DNA of 59,846 nucleotides from Paludibacteraceae bacterium (GTDB lineage: Bacteria > Bacteroidota > Bacteroidia > Bacteroidales > Paludibacteraceae): NCBI GenBank assembly GCA_017546705.1, contig JAFYSB010000063.1, positions 1 to 59,846 on the forward strand. The letters run 5' to 3'. Within the stretch, counting starts at the first letter, position 1. Each line of letters begins with the position of its first letter. The notes under the pieces were generated by a model. That model searched no databases. It was given only the letters and a program-made list of their open reading frames with translations, and was not told the origin of the DNA. The translations under genes and the position numbers were made by a program. Shown piece after piece: positions 51,155 through 58,659 of the stretch.

Positions 51155-53044
51155 ATGGTTTCCGTTGAACATCTTAGCATAGAATTCTCATCGCGTCCAA
51201 TATTGGATGATATCACCTTCCTCATCAATCCGCGTGATCGTGTTGCACTTGTAGGGAAGAATGGTGCAGGCAAGACTACTCTACTCCGTCTGTTGGCTGG
51301 TGTGGAGACTCCCACCGCAGGACGTATCAGCAAAATGGGCGACTTGACCATCGGCTACCTGCCACAGGTGATGATGCACGTGGATGGCAAGACATTGAGG
51401 GAGGATGTGATGTCGGTTATCGCTCCTCGGAGCGATAGTTTAGAGAACGCTTCGCTACAGGACGGCGCAAGCGCCTACAGTTTAGAGACTGGGATATCAG
51501 GCGAGGAGGCACGGTTTATTGCTGAGATGGATCGTACTATCATTGGTTTGGGCTTTGAGCGCAAGGACTTTGACCGCCCTTGTTCGGAGTTCTCGGGCGG
51601 ATGGCGCATGCGTATTGAGTTGGCAAAGATACTGCTTCAACACCCTGATTTGCTGCTACTTGACGAGCCGACCAACCACCTTGACATTGAGTCTATCCAA
51701 TGGTTGGAGGAGTTTCTCAAGACCAATGGCAGTGCGCTTGTATTGGTGAGCCACGACCGCGCATTCTTAGATAATGTGACTACGCGCACCATAGAGATTA
51801 CTCTTGGGCGCATATACGATTATAACGTGCCTTACACCCAGTTTAAGGTACTACGCCAAGAGCGCCATGAGCAACAAGTGCGTGCGTATCAGAATCAGCA
51901 GAAGATGATTCAAGAGACCGAAGAGTTTATTGAGCGTTTTCGCTACAAAGCCACCAAAGCTGTGCAAGTGCAGTCGCGTATCAAGCAATTGGAGAAGCTG
52001 GAGCGTCTGGAAGTGGATATGGAGGATAACTCGCGACTGAGTTTGCGTTTTCCTCCTGCACCACGTAGTGGTGATTTTCCTGTGATAGCAGATGATGTGC
52101 GCAAAGATTTTGGTGAGCACATGGTATTCCAACATGCTACATTCACTATCCGCCGTGGCGAAAAAGTGGCGTTTGTAGGCAAGAACGGTGAGGGTAAGAC
52201 TACCCTCGTGCGCTGTATCATGGGCCAATTGGACCACTTCGGCACACTCAAGATAGGGCATAATGTCAAGATTGGCTATTTCGCACAAAACCAAGCTGCT
52301 TTGTTGGATGGCGAATTGACTGTATTTCAAACGATTGACCATGTAGCTGTGGGAGATATCCGTACACAGATTCGCAATATCTTAGGCGCGTTTATGTTCG
52401 GTGGCGAAGCATCGGAGAAGAAGGTGAAAGTGCTTTCAGGTGGCGAACGTAGTCGTTTGGCGATGATTCGTTTGCTGTTGGAGCCCTGCAACCTATTGAT
52501 TCTCGACGAGCCGACCAATCACCTGGATATGCAGTCGAAGGATGTGCTGAAAGCAGCGTTGAAGGAGTTTAACGGCACTGTGATCTGCGTGAGCCACGAC
52601 CGTGATTTCTTAGACGGACTGGTGGATAAGGTGTATGAGTTTGGCGGTGGCAAAGTGAAAGAACACTTGGGAGGAATCTATGATTTCTTGCGCAGCAAAA
52701 GGATTGACTCGTTGCAGGAACTGGAGAAAAAGACCCCTCCTAATCTCCCCTGTAAGGGAAGGAATAATGTTCACGATCAAAACTCCGCTCTCGAGGGGAG
52801 GTCAGGTGGCTCTGCTGATTATGCTGCACAAAAAGCCGCCGCAGCAGCACGCCGCAAGAAGGAGAAGCAGATTGCAGACATAGAGGCAGCTATTGCTAAA
52901 TTAGAGCAAGAGCAACAAGACATCGAGGCACTTCTAGCCGATGTAGCACACCAAACATCGGAGAATTTCCAACGCTACGACCATATCAAGCGTGAGATGG
53001 AGCAACGTCTCTACGAGTGGGAGATACTCAGTGAAGAAGAATAA
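51155..53044 (+). CDS. ABC-F family ATPase with two in-frame repeat insertions
   Basis: 629 residues, two ATPase domains and no membrane part. Domain 1: GKNGAGKTTLL, SEFSGGWRMRIEL, LLLLDEPTNHLD. Domain 2: GKNGEGKTTLV, VLSGGERSRLAM, LLILDEPTNHLDM. The linker has the tRNA-contacting coil FRYKATKAVQVQSRIKQLEK. ABC-F proteins act on the ribosome. Two stretches look inserted: about residues 89-111 (RSDSLENASLQDGASAYS), which is the translation of a mini-hairpin array (51419-51487), and about 528-552 (PPNLPCKGRNN), which is a GC-rich palindromic element (52732-52810). Both fall in surface or linker parts, so the enzyme can still fold. The C-terminus is a coiled coil. Confidence 0.93.
   Translation: MVSVEHLSIEFSSRPILDDITFLINPRDRVALVGKNGAGKTTLLRLLAGVETPTAGRISKMGDLTIGYLPQVMMHVDGKTLREDVMSVIAPRSDSLENASLQDGASAYSLETGISGEEARFIAEMDRTIIGLGFERKDFDRPCSEFSGGWRMRIELAKILLQHPDLLLLDEPTNHLDIESIQWLEEFLKTNGSALVLVSHDRAFLDNVTTRTIEITLGRIYDYNVPYTQFKVLRQERHEQQVRAYQNQQKMIQETEEFIERFRYKATKAVQVQSRIKQLEKLERLEVDMEDNSRLSLRFPPAPRSGDFPVIADDVRKDFGEHMVFQHATFTIRRGEKVAFVGKNGEGKTTLVRCIMGQLDHFGTLKIGHNVKIGYFAQNQAALLDGELTVFQTIDHVAVGDIRTQIRNILGAFMFGGEASEKKVKVLSGGERSRLAMIRLLLEPCNLLILDEPTNHLDMQSKDVLKAALKEFNGTVICVSHDRDFLDGLVDKVYEFGGGKVKEHLGGIYDFLRSKRIDSLQELEKKTPPNLPCKGRNNVHDQNSALEGRSGGSADYAAQKAAAAARRKKEKQIADIEAAIAKLEQEQQDIEALLADVAHQTSENFQRYDHIKREMEQRLYEWEILSEEE
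51419..51487. repeat. Mini-hairpin array inside the ABC-F gene
   Basis: Three hairpins: ATCGCTCC-TC-GGAGCGAT (51419-51436), AACG-CTT-CGCT (51446-51456), GGCG-CAAG-CGCC (51464-51475), separated by AGTTTAGAG, ACAGGAC and TACAGTTTAGAG. In reverse reading, about 28 bases match 57449-57478 almost exactly. Confidence 0.75.
52732..52810. repeat. GC-rich palindromic element inside the ABC-F gene
   Basis: GACCCCTCC-TAAT-CTCCCCTGTAAGGGAAGG, then a spacer, then CTCGAGGGGAGGTCAGGTGG, which is a partly inverted copy of the start. The frame stays open through it. It is related to 10145-10175 and 17606-17633. Confidence 0.7.
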
Positions 53045-53066
53045 CCATAAAAAATATAACACAGAT

Positions 53067-54284
53067 ATGAAAAAATTGATCTTATCTTTTGCGTTGGGCG
53101 CGATTAGCTTAAGCATGACAGCCCAAACCGACTCTACCAAGGTGGCCAGCGATAGCATCGAAGGTTTTCGCTTTACCACCGTAGATAGCATTGCTATCAC
53201 GCCAGTCAAAGACCAAAACCGCAGCGGAACATGTTGGAGTTACTCCACCATCGGTTTCCTGGAGAGTGAGTTGCTACGTATGGGCAAAGGCGAATACGAC
53301 CTTAGCGAGATGTTCGTTGTTCACCATACGATGCTTGATCGTGCGGAGTATGTAGTGCGCATGTACGGCACCGCACAGTTTGCTCCTGGAGGCTCGGCTT
53401 ATGATGTGATCTACTGCTTGAAGAACTATGGTATGGTACCACAAGAAGCCATGCCAGGTATCCAATATGGTAGTACACCTGCGGACACGTTGCCTGTTCA
53501 CACCGAGTTGGACGCGGTGGCTGGTGGCGTAGTGGATGCTGTAGCCAACAGCGGACTGAAAAAGCTCACTCCAGTATGGAAGAAAGCCCTCACTGCAGTG
53601 TATGACACCTATCTGGGCGAGTGTCCTGCTACATTCACCTACAATGGTAAGGAATATACTCCTAAAAGCTTTGCAGAGGAGTTAGGTTTGAATGCCGACG
53701 ATTATGTAAGCATCACGAGTTATACCCACCATCCGTACTACACCACCTTCGCATTGGAGGTGCCAGACAACTGGCGTATGGATCAGATGTACAACGTGCC
53801 ACTTGATGAGATGATGGCCATCATCGACAATGCATTAGCAGAAGGCTACACCTTGGCATGGGGTGCAGACGTGAGCGAGATGTGCTTCACCCGCAAGGGA
53901 TTGGGCGTAGTTCCTGAGGAGGAGAAAGCAGCAGACTTGACTGGCAGCGATGCTGCACGTTGGTTGGGCTTGTCTGCTACAGACAAGCGTGATGAATTGA
54001 CCAAGAAACCTCTCCCTGAGAAGACCATCACCCAAGAGATGCGCCAAGCTGCATACGATAGCTGGGAGAACACCGACGACCACGGTATGCAAATCTTCGG
54101 TACTGCCAAAGACCAAAACGGCAAACGCTACTACATGGTCAAGAACTCTTGGGGCACCAAGAAAAGCGAATACAAAGGTATATGGTACGTATCGGAGGCG
54201 TATATGCAATACAAGACCAACGATGTGTTGGTGCACAAGAACGCCATTCCTAAAGACATTCGCAAGAAATTGAGAATCAAATAA
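53067..54284 (+). CDS. C1-family peptidase (bleomycin hydrolase/PepC type) with signal peptide
   Basis: 405 residues from the ATG at 53067, which gives a signal peptide (MKKLILSFALGAISLSMTAQ). Upstream in-frame codons belong to the end of the ABC-F gene. The catalytic cysteine is in DQNRSGTCWSYSTIGFLESEL, the histidine in NTDDHGMQIFGTA and the asparagine in YYMVKNSWGTK. The order and the long insert between Cys and His match the C1B aminopeptidase group. The signal peptide implies a periplasmic or secreted enzyme. It ends at a strong terminator. Confidence 0.93.
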   Translation: MKKLILSFALGAISLSMTAQTDSTKVASDSIEGFRFTTVDSIAITPVKDQNRSGTCWSYSTIGFLESELLRMGKGEYDLSEMFVVHHTMLDRAEYVVRMYGTAQFAPGGSAYDVIYCLKNYGMVPQEAMPGIQYGSTPADTLPVHTELDAVAGGVVDAVANSGLKKLTPVWKKALTAVYDTYLGECPATFTYNGKEYTPKSFAEELGLNADDYVSITSYTHHPYYTTFALEVPDNWRMDQMYNVPLDEMMAIIDNALAEGYTLAWGADVSEMCFTRKGLGVVPEEEKAADLTGSDAARWLGLSATDKRDELTKKPLPEKTITQEMRQAAYDSWENTDDHGMQIFGTAKDQNGKRYYMVKNSWGTKKSEYKGIWYVSEAYMQYKTNDVLVHKNAIPKDIRKKLRIK

Positions 54285-54285
54285 A

Positions 54286-54317
54286 ATAAAAATCGCCTTT
54301 CGGGGCGATTTTTTTTG
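54286..54317 (+). terminator. Terminator after the C1 peptidase gene
   Basis: AAAATCGCC-TTTCG-GGGCGATTTT stem (54290-54311) with eight T after it. Confidence 0.9.
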
Positions 54318-54394
54318 TACACTAATACTAAACTATATTAAAAGAGTATTACAAAAAACATCATTGAATTATCATTCCATCACCCCTCGGATGT

Positions 54395-54430
54395 GAAAAA
54401 CAAAAGAGACACCCCGCAAGGAGTGTCTCT
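54395..54430 (-). terminator. Terminator of the scaffold/GGGtGRT operon
   Basis: Minus strand: AGAGACACTCC-TTGC-GGGGTGTCTCT followed by TTTTGTTTTTC. Confidence 0.85.
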
Positions 54431-54452
54431 TCAATTATATAGCAATAAATAA

Positions 54453-54511
54453 TTACTTGCTCAATGCCAACGCTACGTTCACAGCGCAAGCTACTGTAAC
54501 CTTTAGCACGG
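54453..54511 (-). pseudogene. Second copy of the C-terminal end of the GGGtGRT gene
   Basis: In minus-strand reading this stretch encodes VLKVTVACAVNVALALSK and a stop. The last 14 residues equal the end of the GGGtGRT protein, but the DNA differs at several third codon positions. It lies between the stop of the intact gene and the shared terminator, joined by a hairpin-prone GGGTCGAGCCTC/GAGGGTCAACCC segment (54510-54537). It is either a partial duplication or the old 3' end displaced by an insertion. Confidence 0.75.
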
Positions 54512-54537
54512 GTTGACCCTCTTGCGAGGCTCGACCC

Positions 54538-55548
54538 TTACTTGCTTAACGCAAGTGCTACGTTTACAGCGCAAGCTACGGTGCAACCTACCATTGGGTT
54601 ATTACCGATACCGAGGAAACCCATCATCTCAACGTGAGCAGGTACAGAAGAAGAACCTGCGAATTGAGCGTCAGAGTGCATACGGCCCAATGTATCAGTC
54701 ATACCATAAGAAGCAGGACCTGCAGCCATGTTATCTGGGTGCAAAGTACGACCTGTACCACCACCTGAAGCTACAGAGAAGTATGGCTTGCCAGCCAATA
54801 CGCGCTCTTTCTTATAGGTACCAGCAACTGGGTGTTGGAAACGAGTTGGGTTGGTAGAGTTACCTGTGATAGATACATCTACGTTCTCGTGCCAGAGGAT
54901 AGCCACACCTTCGCGTACATCGTCAGCACCATAGCAGTTCACCTTAGCGCGTGGACCGTTGCTATATGCTTTGGTCTTCACGATATTCAACTCGCCAGTA
55001 GCGTAGTCAAATTGTGTTTGTACATATGTGAAACCATTGATACGGCTGATGATCATAGCAGCGTCTTTGCCAAGACCGTTGAGGATAATGCGCAAAGGTT
55101 TTTGGCGCACTTTGTTAGCCATCTCAGCAATCTTGATAGCACCCTCAGCAGCAGCGAAAGACTCGTGACCTGCCAAGAATGCGAAGCACTCGGTCTCCTC
55201 GCGGAGAAGACGAGCTGCCAAGTTACCGTGACCAAGACCTACCAAACGGTCGTCAGCTACAGAACCAGGGATACAGAATGCTTGCAAACCGATACCGATA
55301 GCCTCAGCAGCGTCAGCAGCGTTGGTGCAACCTTTCTTGATAGCGATAGCGGTACCTACCACGTAAGCCCACTTAGCGTTCTCGAAGCAAATCATTTGGG
55401 TCTCCTCGCAAGTCATGTAAGGATCCAAACCGTATTGCTCGCAAATTTGATTAGCCTCCTCGATAGAAGCAATACCATGTGCGTTAAGCGCAGCGAGAAC
55501 TTGTGCCTCGCGGCGATCTTGAGATTCAAATTGAACAGTTCTTAACAT
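54538..55548 (-). CDS. GGGtGRT family protein of unknown function
   Basis: 336 residues. The motif that names the family is seen as SVASGGGTGRTLHPDN in the C-terminal third. Other features are several cysteines (CEQYGLDPYMTCEETQMICF near the N-terminus, ETECFAF, VNCYGADD, MVGCTVACA) and glycine-rich stretches such as IIGLGKD-like ILNGLGKDAAMI. No enzyme class is recognised. The family is conserved in Bacteroidota and Firmicutes next to an IscU/NifU-like scaffold gene, and that holds here with one gene in between. A cluster-binding or cluster-dependent protein is a fair guess. The gene is in an operon read from 56860. Confidence 0.93.
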   Translation of the reverse strand: MLRTVQFESQDRREAQVLAALNAHGIASIEEANQICEQYGLDPYMTCEETQMICFENAKWAYVVGTAIAIKKGCTNAADAAEAIGIGLQAFCIPGSVADDRLVGLGHGNLAARLLREETECFAFLAGHESFAAAEGAIKIAEMANKVRQKPLRIILNGLGKDAAMIISRINGFTYVQTQFDYATGELNIVKTKAYSNGPRAKVNCYGADDVREGVAILWHENVDVSITGNSTNPTRFQHPVAGTYKKERVLAGKPYFSVASGGGTGRTLHPDNMAAGPASYGMTDTLGRMHSDAQFAGSSSVPAHVEMMGFLGIGNNPMVGCTVACAVNVALALSK

Positions 55549-55549
55549 A

Positions 55550-55580
55550 ATTTTGAATTTTGAATTTTGAATTTTGAATT
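55550..55580. repeat. Tandem AATTTTG repeat on one side of the four-helix-bundle gene
   Basis: Four units of (A)ATTTTGA. Related tracts flank the other side of the gene at 56005-56036. Confidence 0.75.
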
Positions 55581-55959
55581 ATTTCTTCGTGTTCTCTTGC
55601 GTGGTTTTAATAATGGAGGTTAGCAGTTTTAGCAATTCCTCGCAATCGGCATAAACACTTTCGAACATCTCGTCGGTAATAAATCCCGTTTCGTGCAAGA
55701 GTTCCAACCAATAACTCGTTTCGTCCGCTTCTTTGAGCGCAATATATAATTTCGTGATAAAATCGGGTGTACTTTGCGCACGGCGAGACTCTCTCACATT
55801 TGCGCCAATACTTGTACCGCTTCTTAGGATCTGCTTTGACATTACGTACTCTCTCAAGAGAGGATCGTCGTTCTTATACAAATATTTATATAGGTTAACG
55901 ACACGTATGGCAAAAGCTTTACTTTTATCTAAAATTATATTATCCGTTTTGATTGGCAA
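55579..55959 (-). CDS. Four-helix-bundle protein (S23/IVS-encoded type)
   Basis: 126 residues, helical. NIILDKSKAFAIRVVNLYKYL, LRSGTSIGANVRESRRAQS and SYWLELLHETGFI match the family first found encoded by intervening sequences in 23S rRNA genes. There is no ATG; a TTG at 55959 is the only reasonable start, since an in-frame stop lies four codons before it. The role is unknown. It splits a scaffold/GGGtGRT pair that is usually adjacent and has AT-rich repeats on both sides, so it is probably a mobile cassette. Confidence 0.88.
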   Translation of the reverse strand: MPIKTDNIILDKSKAFAIRVVNLYKYLYKNDDPLLREYVMSKQILRSGTSIGANVRESRRAQSTPDFITKLYIALKEADETSYWLELLHETGFITDEMFESVYADCEELLKLLTSIIKTTQENTKK

Positions 55960-56004
55960 AGTATAATTCTAATTCAAAAAATGTGTTAATAATTTCCTTG
56001 GATT

Positions 56005-56036
56005 AATTCTTAATTCTTAATTCAAAATTAAAAATT
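56005..56036. repeat. AATTCTTAATTC repeat on the other side of the four-helix-bundle gene
   Basis: Tandem TTAATTC units followed by AAAATTAAAAATT, ending at the stop codon of the scaffold gene. Confidence 0.7.
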
Positions 56037-56736
56037 ACTCATGTCTTGGATCAATAAATTTAACTGCGCCTTGCTCCTCGGTAGTACGGCCATAAGTACC
56101 GGTAACCTTCTTCAAAGCCTCCTCTGCTGGAACGCCTTTCTTGATAGCATCCATGAATTTGCCCATGTGAACGAACTCATAGCCGCAAGTCTCGTTGTCA
56201 GCATCCAAGTATTGCTTGGTGATGTAACCCTCGGTCAATTGGAGGTAACGTGAACCCTTAGCCTTGGTAGCGAACAAAGTACCAGTTTGGCTAACGAGAC
56301 CCTTACCCAAGTCCTCAAGACCAGCGCCGATTGGCAAACCGCCCTCAGAGAAAGCAGATTGAGTACGTCCGTAAACGATTTGGAGGAAGAGCTCGCGCAT
56401 AGCAGTGTTGATAGCGTCGCATACGAGGTCAGTGTTAAGAGCCTCGAGAATAGTCTTACCTACGAGGATCTCGCTTGCCATAGCAGCAGAGTGAGTCATA
56501 CCTGAGCAACCGATAGTCTCGATAAGAGCCTCTTCGATGATACCGTTCTTAACGTTCAAACTGAGTTTGCATGCACCTTGTTGTGGAGCACACCAACCAA
56601 TACCGTGAGTCATACCAGAGATGTCAGCGATCTCTTTAGCTTTCACCCACTTACCCTCTTCTGGGATTGGAGCTGGACCGTGATTAGGTCCTTTAGCTAC
56701 TTGGCACATTTCCTGTACCTCTTTGCTGTAAATCAT
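56035..56736 (-). CDS. IscU/NifU-like iron-sulfur cluster scaffold paired with GGGtGRT
   Basis: 233 residues, longer than IscU (about 128). The IscU-like core has GIGWCAPQQGACKLSLNV, then ETIGCSGMTHSAAMASEILVGKTILEAL (compare GCGSAIASSS in IscU) and LVCDAINTAMRE, giving three cysteines in the expected order plus extras (Cys in NETCGYEF). The C-terminal 90 residues are specific to this subfamily. IscU-type scaffolds build 2Fe-2S clusters and hand them on. No cysteine desulfurase or other isc/suf gene is near, so this one may serve its partner protein only. Confidence 0.92.
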   Translation of the reverse strand: MIYSKEVQEMCQVAKGPNHGPAPIPEEGKWVKAKEIADISGMTHGIGWCAPQQGACKLSLNVKNGIIEEALIETIGCSGMTHSAAMASEILVGKTILEALNTDLVCDAINTAMRELFLQIVYGRTQSAFSEGGLPIGAGLEDLGKGLVSQTGTLFATKAKGSRYLQLTEGYITKQYLDADNETCGYEFVHMGKFMDAIKKGVPAEEALKKVTGTYGRTTEEQGAVKFIDPRHE

Positions 56737-56859
56737 AATTCTTGTTAGTTTATTAGTTAAATTGTTTCAAAGTTTCAGGGTTTCATTGAAATAGCGCAAC
56801 GCATGTGGAATATTGAAACTCTTTTACCCTAAAAAACGGAGTTTACGCAATTTCGGGTG

Positions 56860-56891
56860 CAAAAGTACAAAAAAGTTTGGATATATGCAAA
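56860..56891 (-). promoter_or_regulatory. Promoter of the scaffold/GGGtGRT operon
   Basis: Minus strand: TTTG (56888-56891), 20-base spacer, TACTTTTG (56860-56867). The leader is about 115 bases. Confidence 0.78.
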
Positions 56892-57280
56892 TAAAATTGA
56901 ATATTTTGCTAAATCAGTTTGTTTTCATATCATTCTTCGCCTGTACGCCTTACACTTTTACGCTATGCGCATGCGCACGATTTTTAAGATTTTTATTCTT
57001 CGTACCGCCCCTTTCTTCCTCGGGCTAAAGACCAAGGAAGAACCAAAGAAGGAATAATCGTTCGAGCCCCTTGGGCGAGATAAGAACCAAGGATGAACCT
57101 AAGAACTCCCAACCACCAAAAAAGTACTTTTGTTAAGATTGCCGTCTCTTTTCCCTCTCTTATACCTTGCCTCAGCTCACCGACCGACAACCGAGAGAAC
57201 TCCGAGAGAAGAGCGAGAGAAGAGCGAAGCGTTATCGTGCCCTTGCGGCTAAGAACTCCGCACCTTTCTTAAGATTGACT

Positions 57281-57358
57281 TCCTAAAAAAGTTGTCCGCA
57301 TCCCGAAAAAGGTTGACTAAAATCCTAAAACAGTTGACTCATTTCCTAAAAATGTTTC
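57281..57358. repeat. Four degenerate TCCTAAAA..GTTGACT repeats, period about 21 bases
   Basis: Units start at 57281, 57301, 57323 and 57344: TCCTAAAAAAGTTG, TCCCGAAAAAGGTTGACT, TCCTAAAACAGTTGACT, TCCTAAAAATGTTTCC. Spacing is 20, 22 and 21 bases, close to two helical turns. Confidence 0.7.
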
Positions 57359-57448
57359 CTTGCTTTGTTTATTAGCCAGCGGGGCCTCGATAACGCTCGC
57401 CTGCGGCGTTATGGGGTGCTTGACGAATGGATACAGCATGCCTTTAAA

Positions 57449-57498
57449 CTCTAAACTGTAGGCGCCTTGCGCCGTCCTCTAAACTGCGACTTAGTCGC
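57449..57498. repeat. CTCTAAACT-spaced mini-hairpin array
   Basis: CTCTAAACTGTA, GGCGC-CTT-GCGCC (57461-57473), GTCCTCTAAACT, GCGAC-TTA-GTCGC (57486-57498). The first part is an inverted near-copy of the insertion in the ABC-F gene. Confidence 0.75.
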
Positions 57499-57546
57499 CG
57501 CCTTTACACCCTACACCAGAAAAATTGCTCCTAAATGCGATTTTTC

Positions 57547-57577
57547 TTGTATATCTCAAAAAAAATCCGTAACTTTG
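57547..57577 (+). promoter_or_regulatory. Promoter of the rhuM gene
   Basis: TTGT (57547-57550), 19-base A-rich spacer, TAACTTTG (57570-57577); ATG 40 bases downstream. Confidence 0.75.
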
Positions 57578-57616
57578 CAGGCTAAAGGGTGTCTTTAACT
57601 AAAATCCTAATTGATA

Positions 57617-58636
57617 ATGAGCAAGACAATACAAATCCGTAATAGTACAACAGACTTTTTGGTGTTTACCAAGCAGAATGCAGAGGATACCATCCAAGTA
57701 CGTGTGCATGATGAGAATGTATGGCTATCACAAAAGGCGATGGCGCAGCTCTTTGATTGCTCAGTAGATAATATTGCCCTGCATTTGAAGAATATCTTTG
57801 CTTCGGGCGAATTGGATGAAAATGCAACATCCGAGGAATCCTCGGTAGTTCAAAAAGAGGGTTCTCGCCAAGTGAATAGGCAACAGCGCTTCTATAATCT
57901 GGATGCTATTATTTCCGTCGGGTATAGAGTCAATTCAATTCGTGCTACGCAGTTCCGCCAATGGGCGACTAATGTGCTCAAGACTTTTGCTGTTCAAGGG
58001 TATGTATTGGATAAACAGCGTTTGGAGAACGGGCAAATCTTTGACGAGGCATATTTCGACCATTTGATAGATGAGATTCGTGAGATTCGTGCCAGCGAAC
58101 GCAAGTTCTATCAGAAGATAACGGATATTTATGCTACTGCGGTGGATTACAATAGAGATGCATTGATTACGAAACAGTTCTTTGCAACGGTTCAGAATAA
58201 GTTGCACTTTGCTATTCATGGTAATACGGCTGCTGAGGTGATTATGCAGCGTGCCAATGCGGAGAAGGAGCACATGGGGTTGACATCATGGAAGAACGCG
58301 CCTAATGGCAAGATTGTCCGTGCGGATGTGAGTGTAGCTAAGAATTATTTATCTTTGGTTGAATTAGACGACCTTAATCAGATTGTTACGATGTATTTGG
58401 ATTATGCAGAGCGTCAGGCTAAGAAGCAGATACCTATGACGATGGAAGATTGGGCAAAGAAGTTGGATGCCTTTTTACAGTTTAATGATGAGGCGGTATT
58501 GCAAGACAGGGGTAGGATAAGCGCAGAGGTGGCGAAAGCATTTGCTGAAAGTGAGTTTGAAAAATATCGTGTTGTTCAAGACCGTTTATATCAATCCGAC
58601 TTTGATCAACTCTTTCTGTTAGAATCCGAGAACTAA
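57617..58636 (+). CDS. RhuM family protein
   Basis: 339 residues from the ATG at 57617; a TTG two codons earlier is also in frame but less likely. The N-terminal half has the family pattern VWLSQKAMAQLFDCSVDNIALHLKNIF, which looks like a DNA-binding helix-turn-helix, then RQVNRQQRFYNLDAIISVGYRVNS and RATQFRQWATNVLKTF. The C-terminal half is helical and polar (ERKFYQKITDIYATAVDYN, HGNTAAEVIMQRANAEKEHMGL). RhuM was named from a Salmonella pathogenicity island, and homologues are scattered in bacterial accessory regions, often beside restriction or toxin genes. The biochemical role is unknown. It lies in a repeat-rich zone. Confidence 0.92.
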   Translation: MSKTIQIRNSTTDFLVFTKQNAEDTIQVRVHDENVWLSQKAMAQLFDCSVDNIALHLKNIFASGELDENATSEESSVVQKEGSRQVNRQQRFYNLDAIISVGYRVNSIRATQFRQWATNVLKTFAVQGYVLDKQRLENGQIFDEAYFDHLIDEIREIRASERKFYQKITDIYATAVDYNRDALITKQFFATVQNKLHFAIHGNTAAEVIMQRANAEKEHMGLTSWKNAPNGKIVRADVSVAKNYLSLVELDDLNQIVTMYLDYAERQAKKQIPMTMEDWAKKLDAFLQFNDEAVLQDRGRISAEVAKAFAESEFEKYRVVQDRLYQSDFDQLFLLESEN

Positions 58637-58659
58637 TCCGCGAGTTACTCCGTGGCGCG

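Larger units (their letters stand above)
56966..57546. repeat. Gene-free repeat-rich zone upstream of rhuM
   Basis: No convincing gene. It holds TGCGCATGCGCA (56966-56977), tandem CCGAGAGAAGAG-type units (57191-57230), a four-unit TCCTAAAA repeat (57281-57358), an ATAACGC/GCGTTAT hairpin (57390-57412) and a mini-hairpin array (57449-57498). The mixture suggests a site where repeats collect. Confidence 0.7.

Noticed and set aside
56966-57546. Prophage or transposon remnant with genes
   Set aside because: Only short repeats and shadow frames are present; no transposase, integrase or attachment site could be recognised.
57617-58636. RhuM as part of a complete restriction or toxin-antitoxin system
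   Set aside because: No methyltransferase, endonuclease or antitoxin-like partner lies on either side within the window.
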